Source: Emticicia aquatilis (lineage in GTDB: Bacteria > Bacteroidota > Bacteroidia > Cytophagales > Spirosomataceae). Taken from it: DNA of 64,000 nt. The notes under the pieces were generated by a model. That model was not told where the DNA came from. It ran no database searches and saw nothing but the letters and a program-made list of their open reading frames with translations. Positions 9,057-18,236 of this stretch are shown here, in pieces. The DNA lies in NCBI RefSeq assembly GCF_014644295.1, contig NZ_BMKK01000001.1:806001-870000 (forward strand), given 5' to 3'. How positions within the stretch are numbered: the first letter of the stretch is position 1; every line of letters starts with the position of its first letter. The position numbers and the translations under genes are program-made.

Positions 9057-9713
9057 ATGGCTCAAAAAGACATATATTCTAATGATGAATCAAGCTCGAA
9101 AAGCCATTTGATACTTTCTCACAACAAAAGTTTGAATAATGTGAACAATGATGAATTGTTCATAAAAAATGCCATTGATAGCAATCCTGAAAAAGGTATA
9201 GAATTGCTTTACAGGCGTTATTTTCAGCCGCTTTGCAGCCATGCCATTAAATATGTCGGCTCAAAAGCCATCGCCGAAGACCTTGTTTCAGAGGTGTTTT
9301 ATGAACTCTATCGCACAAGGGCTTACATTAAAATAGAAACATCCTTCCGCTTTTACCTTTTCCGTGCTGTTAGAAACCGCTCTTTTAATTTTATAAAAAG
9401 CGAAATCCAAAAGGTTGAGTCTCTTGATGAAAAACATGATGAAGCATTTTCGGAGCAAGACACTCCTGAGTCTATCAGTCAGTATGAGGAAATGTATCAA
9501 GATGTGCAAAGTGCTATCAATAATTTACCCATTGAACGACGAAGAATTTATTTATTGAACAGATTTGAAGGTAAACGCTACCAAGAAATAGCCGATGAAC
9601 TTCAGCTTTCAGTAAAAACCGTTGAAGTTCAATTATATCGTGCAAACAAATTTATCAGAACCTTATTGAAAGACAAATGGCTGCTTTTACTGATTATTTT
9701 AGTGCATCTGTAA
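9057..9713 (+). CDS. ECF RNA polymerase sigma factor (SusCD-linked)
   Basis: The 218-residue protein has sigma-70 region 2 (about residues 50-115, LYRRYFQPLCSHAIKYVGS through FRLFRAVRNRS-like sequence) and region 4 (about 150-200, INNLPIERRRIYLLNRFEG then YQEIADELQLSVKTVEVQL). It directs RNA polymerase to the genes it controls. It is followed by an anti-sigma FecR homologue and SusC/SusD genes, the standard trans-envelope signalling arrangement of Bacteroidota. The C terminus is unusually hydrophobic (WLLLLIILVHL). Its target is probably the downstream susC-susD pair. Confidence 0.92.
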   Translation: MAQKDIYSNDESSSKSHLILSHNKSLNNVNNDELFIKNAIDSNPEKGIELLYRRYFQPLCSHAIKYVGSKAIAEDLVSEVFYELYRTRAYIKIETSFRFYLFRAVRNRSFNFIKSEIQKVESLDEKHDEAFSEQDTPESISQYEEMYQDVQSAINNLPIERRRIYLLNRFEGKRYQEIADELQLSVKTVEVQLYRANKFIRTLLKDKWLLLLIILVHL

Positions 9714-9760
9714 GTGAAAAATGCCTTCAATTTGTCTAATCAATATCAATTACACCAATT

Positions 9761-10762
9761 ATGAATGCCAAAATAACAAAAGAGTTACTCTTTAATCATT
9801 TTATGGGACAGACCTCTGCCATGCAAAAGCAGATGATTGATGAGTGGGTTTTGGATAAAGCTAATGAAGAATTATTTTATAGATACTTAGAAGAATACGA
9901 AAATTTACACGCTGAATATATAGCCAACATAGATGGGGCAGTTGATAAGTATTATGATTTTTTAGAGCAATATAAAAACAATCCTCACAATAATACAGTG
10001 CTTACAGCCACTACAAAGCAAACCAAAAAGTTAGATTGGAAACCTTGGATTGCCGCAGCATCGGTACTATTTGTAGTCGGATTATCATTGTTTTTTTCGA
10101 GAAATATCTGGAAATATCAAACCTTTAAAACCGATTTTGGTGAAACAAAATCTTTTCAATTGCCTGATGGCAGTTCAGTAACGCTCAATGCCAATTCTTC
10201 ATTAAAAATTCCTCGTTGGGGCTTTGGCGAAGATTCAAGAATTGTGCTTTTAGAGGGTGAGGCTTCTTTTTCGGTAAAACATACCCAAAATCATCAAAAA
10301 TTTATTGTTCAGACCGCCAAAAGTTTTGATGTAGAGGTTTTAGGAACCGAATTTACAGTTTTTGCTCGTGAAAGAGGTTCAAAGGTGGTTTTGAGTAAGG
10401 GTAAAGTAAGGTTAAATCTGCAAGTGGGCGATTCTACACAAAAAATCTTGATGAAACCTGGGGATTTAATAACCATTGATAATCGGAATATTGCAAAAAA
10501 AGAGACCACCACTCAACCAGAAATCCATGAAGCGTGGCGAGGACATCGGTATATTTTTGAACAAACATCATTACAAGAAATAACCTATTTATTATCAGAA
10601 AACTATGGCGTAAATGTAGAAGTAACCAATAAGGAATTACTCGGCCTCACCGTTTCGGGAACGTTTACCGCTAATAATCTTGATGAATTTTTAGAATTGA
10701 TACAAGGCGTTTTAGACCTTCAAATTACTCATAAAGAAAATACAATTTTTATCACTCAATAA
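9761..10762 (+). CDS. FecR-family anti-sigma factor
   Basis: This is a 333-residue inner-membrane protein with a cytoplasmic N-terminal part (about 1-95), one membrane helix (WIAAASVLFVVGLSLFF, about 97-113) and a periplasmic FecR domain (TDFGETKSFQLPDGSSVTL, then EVLGTEFTVFA) followed by a DUF4974-like C terminus (FEQTSLQEITYLLSENYGV). It holds the neighbouring ECF sigma inactive until the STN domain of the SusC transporter signals substrate binding. Spacing of 47 bp to the sigma gene and 24 bp to susC indicates one operon. Confidence 0.93.
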   Translation: MNAKITKELLFNHFMGQTSAMQKQMIDEWVLDKANEELFYRYLEEYENLHAEYIANIDGAVDKYYDFLEQYKNNPHNNTVLTATTKQTKKLDWKPWIAAASVLFVVGLSLFFSRNIWKYQTFKTDFGETKSFQLPDGSSVTLNANSSLKIPRWGFGEDSRIVLLEGEASFSVKHTQNHQKFIVQTAKSFDVEVLGTEFTVFARERGSKVVLSKGKVRLNLQVGDSTQKILMKPGDLITIDNRNIAKKETTTQPEIHEAWRGHRYIFEQTSLQEITYLLSENYGVNVEVTNKELLGLTVSGTFTANNLDEFLELIQGVLDLQITHKENTIFITQ

Positions 10763-10786
10763 TCATTTATTAAAACCTCTATTTAC

Positions 10787-13700
10787 ATGAAAAAACAACT
10801 TTACACAAGTTGGCAAGCGATAGCTTTGACCTTTTGTTTGTTGGAAGGAGGACATTTCTTATTTGCTCAAGAGGCATTGGCGTATAAGAAACAGTCGCCA
10901 AAAATAGAAACTTCTTTTACAAAAACTGGAGTCAACTCAAAAACCATCGCTCTCAAAGAAGCTCTAAAAGCCCTCAAAGAACATTATAACGTAGATATTG
11001 TTTTTGGCGATAAAACGGTTGAAACATTTACAATTTCTTCGAGTGAGATAGATTATCAAAAAAACATTGAAACTAATCTATCAAATGTTTTGCGTTCGAG
11101 CGGTTTGAAGTTTAAAAAAATGAAAAATGGTTCATACCTCATTTTAAGTAAAAACGACCGAAGAACTGCGGCAGAACTTCCAGTTCAGAATGCCTTACCC
11201 CTCAATGAGAATACCGAAATTCAGGCAACAAAATCTGTTGAACATTTGGCGGCTATAAAAATGGCGGATATTTCAGTAAAAGGAATAGTTTCTGACGAAA
11301 AAGGCGAAAAACTTCCAGGCGTAAGTATTACCGTAAAAGGAACTACTCGTGGAACAACTACCAACATTGGCGGCGAGTACGAAATCAGTGTGGCTGATAA
11401 TAAAGCTATTTTGGTGATAAGCTATATTGGGTATCAAATCCAAGAAATTGTGGTTGGAAATCGCACAATGATAAATATTGTGCTGCAAATCGACACCAAA
11501 GCATTAGACGAAGTGGTAGTAACGGGATACTCAACCCAACGAAAAAAAGATTTGACAGGTGCAGTGTCTATTGTAAATATGGATAATGCCAAGTCTGTTC
11601 CAGCAGCAGGGATTGACCAAGCCTTACAAGGGCGAGTTGCTGGTGTAAATGTGATGAATAGCAACGTGCCAGGTGGTGGCGTGGCTATTAGAATTAGAGG
11701 AATTGGCACTATTAATAGTAATGACCCTCTCTATATCATTGATGGTATTCCGGTAACAGGTAATATCAATTCATTGAACCCTTCGGATATTGAATCCATT
11801 CAAGTGCTAAAAGATGCATCTTCTGCCTCTATTTACGGAGCAAGAGCTGCTAATGGTGTGGTCATAATCACTACCCGAACGGCTAAACAAGATAAAGCCC
11901 AAGTAATATATGATGGTTATGTAGGCGTTCAGCAAGCAGCAAAACTTCCGCAATTATTGGATGCTCAACAATTTGGAGACTTGTGGTTTCTTGCTTTGAA
12001 AAATGGCGGACAAACCCCGCCTACTGGAAATCCTTACGGAATCGGAACATCGGCTGTGATTCCTGAATATTTAGTAGCAAATGATTTAAAATCAGGTAAT
12101 ACCAACTGGTTCAAAGAGATTTTTTCACCAGCCTTAGTGCAGTCGCATACTTTAAGTTTGCTCAATGGCGATGCCAAAGGCAGAACAGCTCTAAATGTGG
12201 GGTATTTTGACCAAAAAGGGATGATTGATTATACGGGTTTTAAAAGATATTCAGCAAGATTCAATGCAGATTATTCGCTTTGGAAAAAACTTAAAATAGG
12301 CGAATTTGCCAATATTACTTATACACAAAGCCAAAGCCCTTCTGAAAATACGGCTTTGGGTTCAACCATTACAAGTGTATATTTTGCAGACCCTCTTTTG
12401 CCCATTCGAGATGAAAAAGGAAATTTTGCGGGTCCGCCCTTAAGAATGCCAATAGGGGGAAGAAACCCCTTAGCAATCTTAAACGGCAATAAAGACAATA
12501 ATGCCACAAAATGGAAAATTTTGGGAAAAGTTTTTGCAGAATTGGAATTATTTAAAGACTTAACACTCAAAACTAACTATGCCATAGATTATACCAATTT
12601 CAATACAAAAGATTTTAATCCGACTTATTCGGAAGGCACACAAGTAAATGCCGTTAATAGTTTATCGGTTTACAACAGTTCGTTATTAGTAAACACTTGG
12701 ACGAATCTATTAAACTATAAGAAATCTATTCAGAAAAATAACCTTGAGGTATTGGCTGGTGCGGAATTTATTCTTACTTCGGGCCAAAACCAACGAGCAG
12801 GGCGGTCTGGGTTTCCATCAAACGATGTGAATGGACAACAACTCAATGCAGGGCAATTGCTCTTCACCAACAGTGGCTCAGGCTTTAAATCTTCACTGTG
12901 GTCGCAGTTCGGTAAAATCAACTATGATTTTGATGATACTTACTTAGCCTCGTTTACCTTACGCAATGATGCTACTTCTAAACTTGCGATTGGACGTAAT
13001 TCGCAAGTATTTTCTGCATTTTCGTTGGGTTGGCGGTTATCCAATTTAGGTTTTCTGAAAAATAAGTCAAAAATCAACGACCTCAAACTAAGATACGGTT
13101 GGGGACAAACGGGTAATCAAGAAATCATAGATTATGCTACTTATACAACTTATGCACTTGATTTAGGAACGACTTATTACGACATAAACGGTGCTAATAA
13201 CTCTTCACAACCTGGCTATTCTCAACAGCGGATTGGCAACCCTGCATTAGTTTGGGAAACATCAACTCAATCGAATATCGGTTTAGATTTAGCTGCATTT
13301 GACAATAAACTCACGTTTTCGGTTGAATATTTCACAAAAAATACCAAAGATTTACTGGTTCAACCTAAAATACCTGCCACTTTTGGTGTCGCAACGCCAC
13401 CTTTTATCAACGGGGGGAGTATGCAAAATAAAGGTATTGAAATAGAGCTGGGTTATAGAAATAAAGTAACAAAAGATTTTTCTTATTCGATTGATGGGAA
13501 CTTTTCTTATATAAAAAACAAGTTGACAGACTTAGCACCTGAGTTAAGTTTTATTCCAAGCCCTGTGAGCAATAATTTAACCCGAAATTTAGAACTTCAA
13601 CGGTCGGTGGTGGGCTTGCCGATTGCATCTTTTTACGGATATAATAGTCTCGGTATTTTCAAAACACAAGCCGAAGTTGACGCTCATGCTGCTCAAACAG

Positions 13701-14296
13701 GTAAAGCAATTGGGCGTTTGAAATTTGAAGACACCAATGACGACGGCGTAGTTGATGACAAAGACCGCCAATTTTTAGGAAGTCCCATTCCGACCTTTAA
13801 TTATGGATTTAACCTAAAACTCAATTATAAAAACTTCGATTTTTGGACATTCTTTCAAGGGGTAGGCGGCAACAAAATTTTCGATTTTACACGGGTATAT
13901 AGTGATTTCTTTACAAGCCCTTCTCTTTCAAATAAAAACATTCGGGTTTTAGAGGCGTGGACACCTGACAGACCCGATGCAGCTGTTCCTATGCTTACTA
14001 CACTTTCGACCAATAATGATATTCGTCCATCATCTTATTTTATTAAAAATGGCGATTTCCTTCGGTTAAAAACAGTTCAAATCGGCTATGAACTACCGAG
14101 TAAAAGCCTTTCGGGTAAAGTAAGATTTTATGTGCAAGCTCAAAATTTATTCACTTTTACAAAATACGATGGACTTGACCCTGAAGTGGGTTTACAAAAT
14201 TACAGCAGTGATAATCGAAACCTTGATATGGGCGTAGACCGAGGACTCTATCCTGTGGCTCGTACTTTTATGGTAGGAGCAAGCCTTAAATTCTAA
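10787..14296 (+). CDS. SusC-like TonB-dependent transporter with STN signalling domain
   Basis: The 1169-residue outer-membrane protein imports an unknown nutrient with its SusD partner. After the signal peptide, an STN (secretin/TonB short N-terminal) domain covers about residues 50-120. A carboxypeptidase-regulatory-like domain follows (VKGIVSDEKGEKLPGVSITV), then the TonB-box/plug region (EVVVTGYSTQRKKDLTGAV, then YIIDGIPVTGN and DASSASIYGARAANGV), then a long beta-barrel ending in MVGASLKF with a C-terminal aromatic residue. The STN domain, absent from simple SusC proteins, supports signalling to FecR and the sigma factor. The substrate cannot be predicted from the sequence. Confidence 0.95.
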   Translation: MKKQLYTSWQAIALTFCLLEGGHFLFAQEALAYKKQSPKIETSFTKTGVNSKTIALKEALKALKEHYNVDIVFGDKTVETFTISSSEIDYQKNIETNLSNVLRSSGLKFKKMKNGSYLILSKNDRRTAAELPVQNALPLNENTEIQATKSVEHLAAIKMADISVKGIVSDEKGEKLPGVSITVKGTTRGTTTNIGGEYEISVADNKAILVISYIGYQIQEIVVGNRTMINIVLQIDTKALDEVVVTGYSTQRKKDLTGAVSIVNMDNAKSVPAAGIDQALQGRVAGVNVMNSNVPGGGVAIRIRGIGTINSNDPLYIIDGIPVTGNINSLNPSDIESIQVLKDASSASIYGARAANGVVIITTRTAKQDKAQVIYDGYVGVQQAAKLPQLLDAQQFGDLWFLALKNGGQTPPTGNPYGIGTSAVIPEYLVANDLKSGNTNWFKEIFSPALVQSHTLSLLNGDAKGRTALNVGYFDQKGMIDYTGFKRYSARFNADYSLWKKLKIGEFANITYTQSQSPSENTALGSTITSVYFADPLLPIRDEKGNFAGPPLRMPIGGRNPLAILNGNKDNNATKWKILGKVFAELELFKDLTLKTNYAIDYTNFNTKDFNPTYSEGTQVNAVNSLSVYNSSLLVNTWTNLLNYKKSIQKNNLEVLAGAEFILTSGQNQRAGRSGFPSNDVNGQQLNAGQLLFTNSGSGFKSSLWSQFGKINYDFDDTYLASFTLRNDATSKLAIGRNSQVFSAFSLGWRLSNLGFLKNKSKINDLKLRYGWGQTGNQEIIDYATYTTYALDLGTTYYDINGANNSSQPGYSQQRIGNPALVWETSTQSNIGLDLAAFDNKLTFSVEYFTKNTKDLLVQPKIPATFGVATPPFINGGSMQNKGIEIELGYRNKVTKDFSYSIDGNFSYIKNKLTDLAPELSFIPSPVSNNLTRNLELQRSVVGLPIASFYGYNSLGIFKTQAEVDAHAAQTGKAIGRLKFEDTNDDGVVDDKDRQFLGSPIPTFNYGFNLKLNYKNFDFWTFFQGVGGNKIFDFTRVYSDFFTSPSLSNKNIRVLEAWTPDRPDAAVPMLTTLSTNNDIRPSSYFIKNGDFLRLKTVQIGYELPSKSLSGKVRFYVQAQNLFTFTKYDGLDPEVGLQNYSSDNRNLDMGVDRGLYPVARTFMVGASLKF

Positions 14297-14314
14297 TCTT
14301 AAAATCAATTAACG

Positions 14315-15994
14315 ATGAAAAAAATATCATTTAAAATAGCCCTTATTTTTCTTGTTTCCTCGCTTTGGAGTTGTGAAAAATACTTAGACCAACAACCTAT
14401 TGGTGAACAATCATTGGAACAACTGAAAACCAAGGATGGGGTAGAGTCGCTTTTGACAGGAGCATACCATATACTAAATGGGCAATTCGACAGTGGCGAA
14501 GCCTACAACTCGGCTGGCTCAAATTGGTCTTTTGGTGATGTCAGAAGTGGCGATGCCTACAAAGGTTCTTCAGGAACTACTGACCAAGTGAATATCCACG
14601 ATATGGAGGTCTTTTCAAGCTTAAACTCAACAAATCTTGATGCACAACGCAAATGGGCCTGTTTGTACGAAGGCATTCGCCGTTGCAACAATATTTTGCA
14701 AATTATTAATGATGCTACTGGTTTTACTGAGTCACTACGCCAGCAACGTATTGCCGAAACTCGCTTCTTGAGAGGCCACTATTATTTTGAACTAAAAAAG
14801 ATTTTTAACAAACCTGCTTACATAGACGAAACAGCGAAAGAAAAAGATGATTTTTATGTTGCTAATGATTTATTGTCTGATGAGCAATTTTGGAAAAAAA
14901 TTGAAGATGATTTCAAGGCGGCTGTCGATGGTTTGCCCACTGTAAAAAGCTCTGTCGGGCGTCCATCACGCTATGCAGCATGGGCATATTTATGTAAAGC
15001 TTACATGTTTCAGAAAAAATGGAATTTAGCAAGCACTGCCGCAGATTCGGTGATTCAAAAAGGGGGATATAGCCTATTGCCTAATTATTCAGATGTTTTT
15101 ACCCCAGAGTTCGAAAATGGTGCTGAAATGGTTTTTGCCATTCAACATTCTATAAATGATGGAGCTTCTAGCAACAAAAACGGCTCGGTAGGTGACCGCC
15201 TTAACCGTATCGCCACACCTGCAGGCAGTGGTTACCCAGTTGCAGCACAAGGTTTTCACAGACCTTCACAAAATTTGGTGAATTTCTTCAAAACAACTGC
15301 TGCCGGCTTGCCTGCTTACAGCGATGTCAATGTTACCACAACAGATAACCTCGACCCTCGGCTTGATTTTAGTGTTGCTCGTGTTGGTATTCCATTTTTA
15401 GATTACACAAAAGAAACTTATAAAGCCAATTGGACAAGAGGGAATGCTGTATATGGTGATTTTAGCCCTAAGAAAAAAATGGTTTCGCCAATTTCAACTC
15501 ATTATGACCGTAACAATCAAGGTATTACCGACCTCAACTATTATCTCATACGTTATGCCGATGTGTTGCTTTGGAAAGCCGAAGCATTGATAGAACTAAA
15601 AGACATAGACACAGGTATTGGTTTTATTAATCAGATAAGAAATCGAGCAAAAAATAGTCGTAAAGTGCAGAAACTCGCTCCTGCAACTGGCGATGCAGCA
15701 ACCTATAAGATAGAACCCTACCCAGTTCCATTTGTGGGTGGATATACTGAAGCCATTAAAGCCTTAAAAGCTGAACGCCGACTTGAGCTGAACAACGAAG
15801 GGCATCGTTTCTTTGATTTGGTACGTTGGGGTGATGCCGCCACTGTCATAAATGCCTATTTTGCTACTGAAAAAGCAAAAAGAAGTTATTTAAATACGGC
15901 AGCCTTTACACCCAATAAGCACGAATATTTACCTATACCACAAGTAGAAATAGACCTTAGTAAAGGAAATTTGAAGCAAAATCAAGGATATTAA
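14315..15994 (+). CDS. SusD/RagB-like nutrient-binding lipoprotein
   Basis: The 559-residue lipoprotein has a signal sequence ending in a lipobox (SLWSCEKYLDQQP, Cys20) and the SusD features: an N-terminal TPR-like helical region (LTGAYHILNGQ, RFLRGHYYFELKKIF) and the C-terminal motif AERRLELNNEGHRFFDLVRWG. It caps the SusC barrel and binds substrate at the cell surface. It starts 18 bp after susC. The identification is certain at family level, and the ligand is unknown. Confidence 0.95.
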   Translation: MKKISFKIALIFLVSSLWSCEKYLDQQPIGEQSLEQLKTKDGVESLLTGAYHILNGQFDSGEAYNSAGSNWSFGDVRSGDAYKGSSGTTDQVNIHDMEVFSSLNSTNLDAQRKWACLYEGIRRCNNILQIINDATGFTESLRQQRIAETRFLRGHYYFELKKIFNKPAYIDETAKEKDDFYVANDLLSDEQFWKKIEDDFKAAVDGLPTVKSSVGRPSRYAAWAYLCKAYMFQKKWNLASTAADSVIQKGGYSLLPNYSDVFTPEFENGAEMVFAIQHSINDGASSNKNGSVGDRLNRIATPAGSGYPVAAQGFHRPSQNLVNFFKTTAAGLPAYSDVNVTTTDNLDPRLDFSVARVGIPFLDYTKETYKANWTRGNAVYGDFSPKKKMVSPISTHYDRNNQGITDLNYYLIRYADVLLWKAEALIELKDIDTGIGFINQIRNRAKNSRKVQKLAPATGDAATYKIEPYPVPFVGGYTEAIKALKAERRLELNNEGHRFFDLVRWGDAATVINAYFATEKAKRSYLNTAAFTPNKHEYLPIPQVEIDLSKGNLKQNQGY

Positions 15995-16060
15995 ATTTCA
16001 GAACAGTAGTAAGATTTGAACGCTTACTACTGCTTTTTAAAACTATAAAACCGTTTTCAG

Positions 16061-17335
16061 ATGAAACATTTTCTTAAAATTTTATTCTTTTTTGGGTTGT
16101 TAATGAGTAGTTTTGGTGGTAACCTTTTGGCTCAAAACAATTTTTTTCAAAAAAGCTATGTGCCTCTTAAAAGTCAAAATCCAATTGGTGATAGAATTTT
16201 TTATTTTTATACTTTGCTTCAATATGTGCCAGAAGTAGCTCAAACAATCAATAATGATGTTTTTTTTAAGAAATTAACCAATGAAAAGATAGAAACTTTT
16301 AAAAATACTGTTTATAAATGCGATGAACAAACGGCTTGTTTTATTGACAAGGTATTATGGTCAGATGCTGAGAAAGAAACGATTGCGAGTGAATTCAAAC
16401 GCTTGTATCAAACGTCAAAAGCATTAAAAAATTTAGTAAACAATCACCTATTACCAAGTGGTTATTTTGAATTATATAAAAATGACACAGGCGAAGAAAT
16501 AGTAGCTAAGGCGTGGAAAGATGCTGCCAATGCTTCTAATTACATCATAAAAGCCTATGCTTTAAACGATGGTTTACTCTATCCCAAAATTGATTCAGCT
16601 ACTTATGAGGTCAAAAGTAAGTATTACCAAGACTTACTCAATCAATTATTCAAAAAAGAAGCGATTTATGAGGGAAAAGGATATAAGTTTTTTTTCCAGT
16701 CTTCATTAAGTATGGCAACACTTTTACTCGAAATAAACAACCGAGATGAAGCCATTAGGTTTCGCCCATTAAGTTTAACCAATAGTCAAGCATACCAAAA
16801 AGCCAAAATCACTACTTGGAATAAATACCCCTATACCGCCATTTTGGTATTGGGCGAAGGGCCAGAATACGCCAATATTCCGTTAAGTCCACACGGAAAG
16901 TTACGTTGTCAAATTGCCGCTGCAAAATATAAAGAAGGTACTGCACCATTTATTATTGTGAGTGGCGGGCAAGTTCACCCATTTCAAACCCCTCATTGCG
17001 AAGCCATTGAAATGAGAAAATACCTTATTGAACATTGCGGTATTCCTGCCACAGACGTTATTGCAGAACCACACGCCCGACATACTACCACAAATTTTAG
17101 AAATGCCAACCGTATTATATTTGGCAATGATTTTCCGACCAACGGTAAGCTGATGCTTATTACCAGTAAATCGCACTTAGATTATCTTACCAATGAGAAT
17201 TTCAATAAACGGTGCATCAAAGAATTGGGATATATCCCCTACACATCACTCAAAAGATTAGGGCAGTACGAAGGCGAATATACGCCAAATATAACCTCTT
17301 TGTACCTAAATAGCTTAGAGCCACTTGACCCGTAG
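16061..17335 (+). CDS. DUF218 (YdcF/ElyC-like) exported protein
   Basis: This 424-residue protein begins with a signal peptide (MKHFLKILFFFGLLMSS, cleavage near LLAQ). Its C-terminal half is a DUF218 domain: AILVLGEGPEYANIPLSPHG, FIIVSGGQVHPF, a cysteine/histidine region and ATDVIAEPHARHTTTNFRN. DUF218 proteins are poorly characterised, and some affect envelope or polysaccharide metabolism. It follows susD by 66 bp, so it may be co-transcribed and act on the imported substrate in the periplasm. The N-terminal half (about residues 30-250) is helical and unrecognised. Confidence 0.82.
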   Translation: MKHFLKILFFFGLLMSSFGGNLLAQNNFFQKSYVPLKSQNPIGDRIFYFYTLLQYVPEVAQTINNDVFFKKLTNEKIETFKNTVYKCDEQTACFIDKVLWSDAEKETIASEFKRLYQTSKALKNLVNNHLLPSGYFELYKNDTGEEIVAKAWKDAANASNYIIKAYALNDGLLYPKIDSATYEVKSKYYQDLLNQLFKKEAIYEGKGYKFFFQSSLSMATLLLEINNRDEAIRFRPLSLTNSQAYQKAKITTWNKYPYTAILVLGEGPEYANIPLSPHGKLRCQIAAAKYKEGTAPFIIVSGGQVHPFQTPHCEAIEMRKYLIEHCGIPATDVIAEPHARHTTTNFRNANRIIFGNDFPTNGKLMLITSKSHLDYLTNENFNKRCIKELGYIPYTSLKRLGQYEGEYTPNITSLYLNSLEPLDP

Positions 17336-17494
17336 GGAGCTTTAATAATCGGAATTGCTTTTGCATTGACTTTCAAATATGAACACGCTGTAGAAAACAA
17401 ATAATTTTAAATAATTTACAAGAAATGAAATTTTTATTGATACTGCTAACCTGATAGAAATTGTGGGAACACTGTAATTAGTTATTTTAGATAG

Positions 17495-17668
17495 CGTAAA
17501 TGCCAACCAATCGCTAATGGAAAAGAAGAAATTGCAAGCACGCAAATAATGGAGCATTACAAAAAGATATGCAGCTTAGTAGATAGCGACGTGAGTGCTG
17601 AAGTCATTGCTACTGATTTTGAAAGAATGATTATCGAAGGAGAAAAATTAGCTACGTTGAGTGGGTAA
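17495..17668 (+). pseudogene. Possible C-terminal gene relic
   Basis: An open frame bounded by TAG and TAA encodes a coding-like peptide ending DFERMIIEGEKLATLSG. The ATG at 17549 would give only 39 residues. The amphipathic, charged composition looks like the end of a larger enzyme whose 5' part is lost. I could not assign a family, and it may instead be chance. Confidence 0.3.
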
Positions 17669-18236
17669 ATTGTGGAGATAGTACCCATGAAAAAAATGAT
17701 ATAAAGACCATTTAATGTCTTTCATATAAGAGAATAAAGACCTATTATTCATTGATATTTTCTTCGAGCCAAACCTTTTTTACTCCCAAAGTAGTAGCTA
17801 CTTATACTTTCTTATTAATAGGTTGTCTTAATGATACATCAGATTTATCTCGAAAATCAGAACTATTTATGATAATTATGGCTATGAAACCCAAATCTCA
17901 GCAGCATCTACTCGTTATACGCTGCACATCATATGATTGTGTAAAAATTGGAGTGGATGTCATAACAGGCCTATTGCAAGCCATTGGAGGCTTATTTTCT
18001 CATCCACTAACTGATATTGTGCTGAGTATATTTTTAGCTAATTATCAAAAAGTTAATGTACGAAGTTAATGGATATTATCGCTTGTTTATTAAATACGTT
18101 CATCAAGTAAAGAGAAGTATTTATTTAGTAATATTTAGAATGTATAAATGACGTTAATTGCTTGATTATAAGTTGATTTTTCTTTCGATTTATCATTACA
18201 AGTTTAAAATTTTACATTTCCTTAAAAGCGTTTAAC
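17669..18236. other. Gene-free stretch before the phosphatase gene
   Basis: I see no supported gene here. An open frame of 105 codons at 17752-18069 exists, but its composition is not protein-like and it has no recognisable motif. A short AAAGAC/GTCTTT inverted repeat near 17701-17720 is too weak to call a terminator. The promoter of the phosphatase gene should lie near the right end. Confidence 0.4.

Noticed and set aside
17752-18069. Open frame of 105 codons on the + strand
   Set aside because: Composition is not protein-like, it has no motif or good neighbour spacing, and it lies in a stretch with other decayed sequence.
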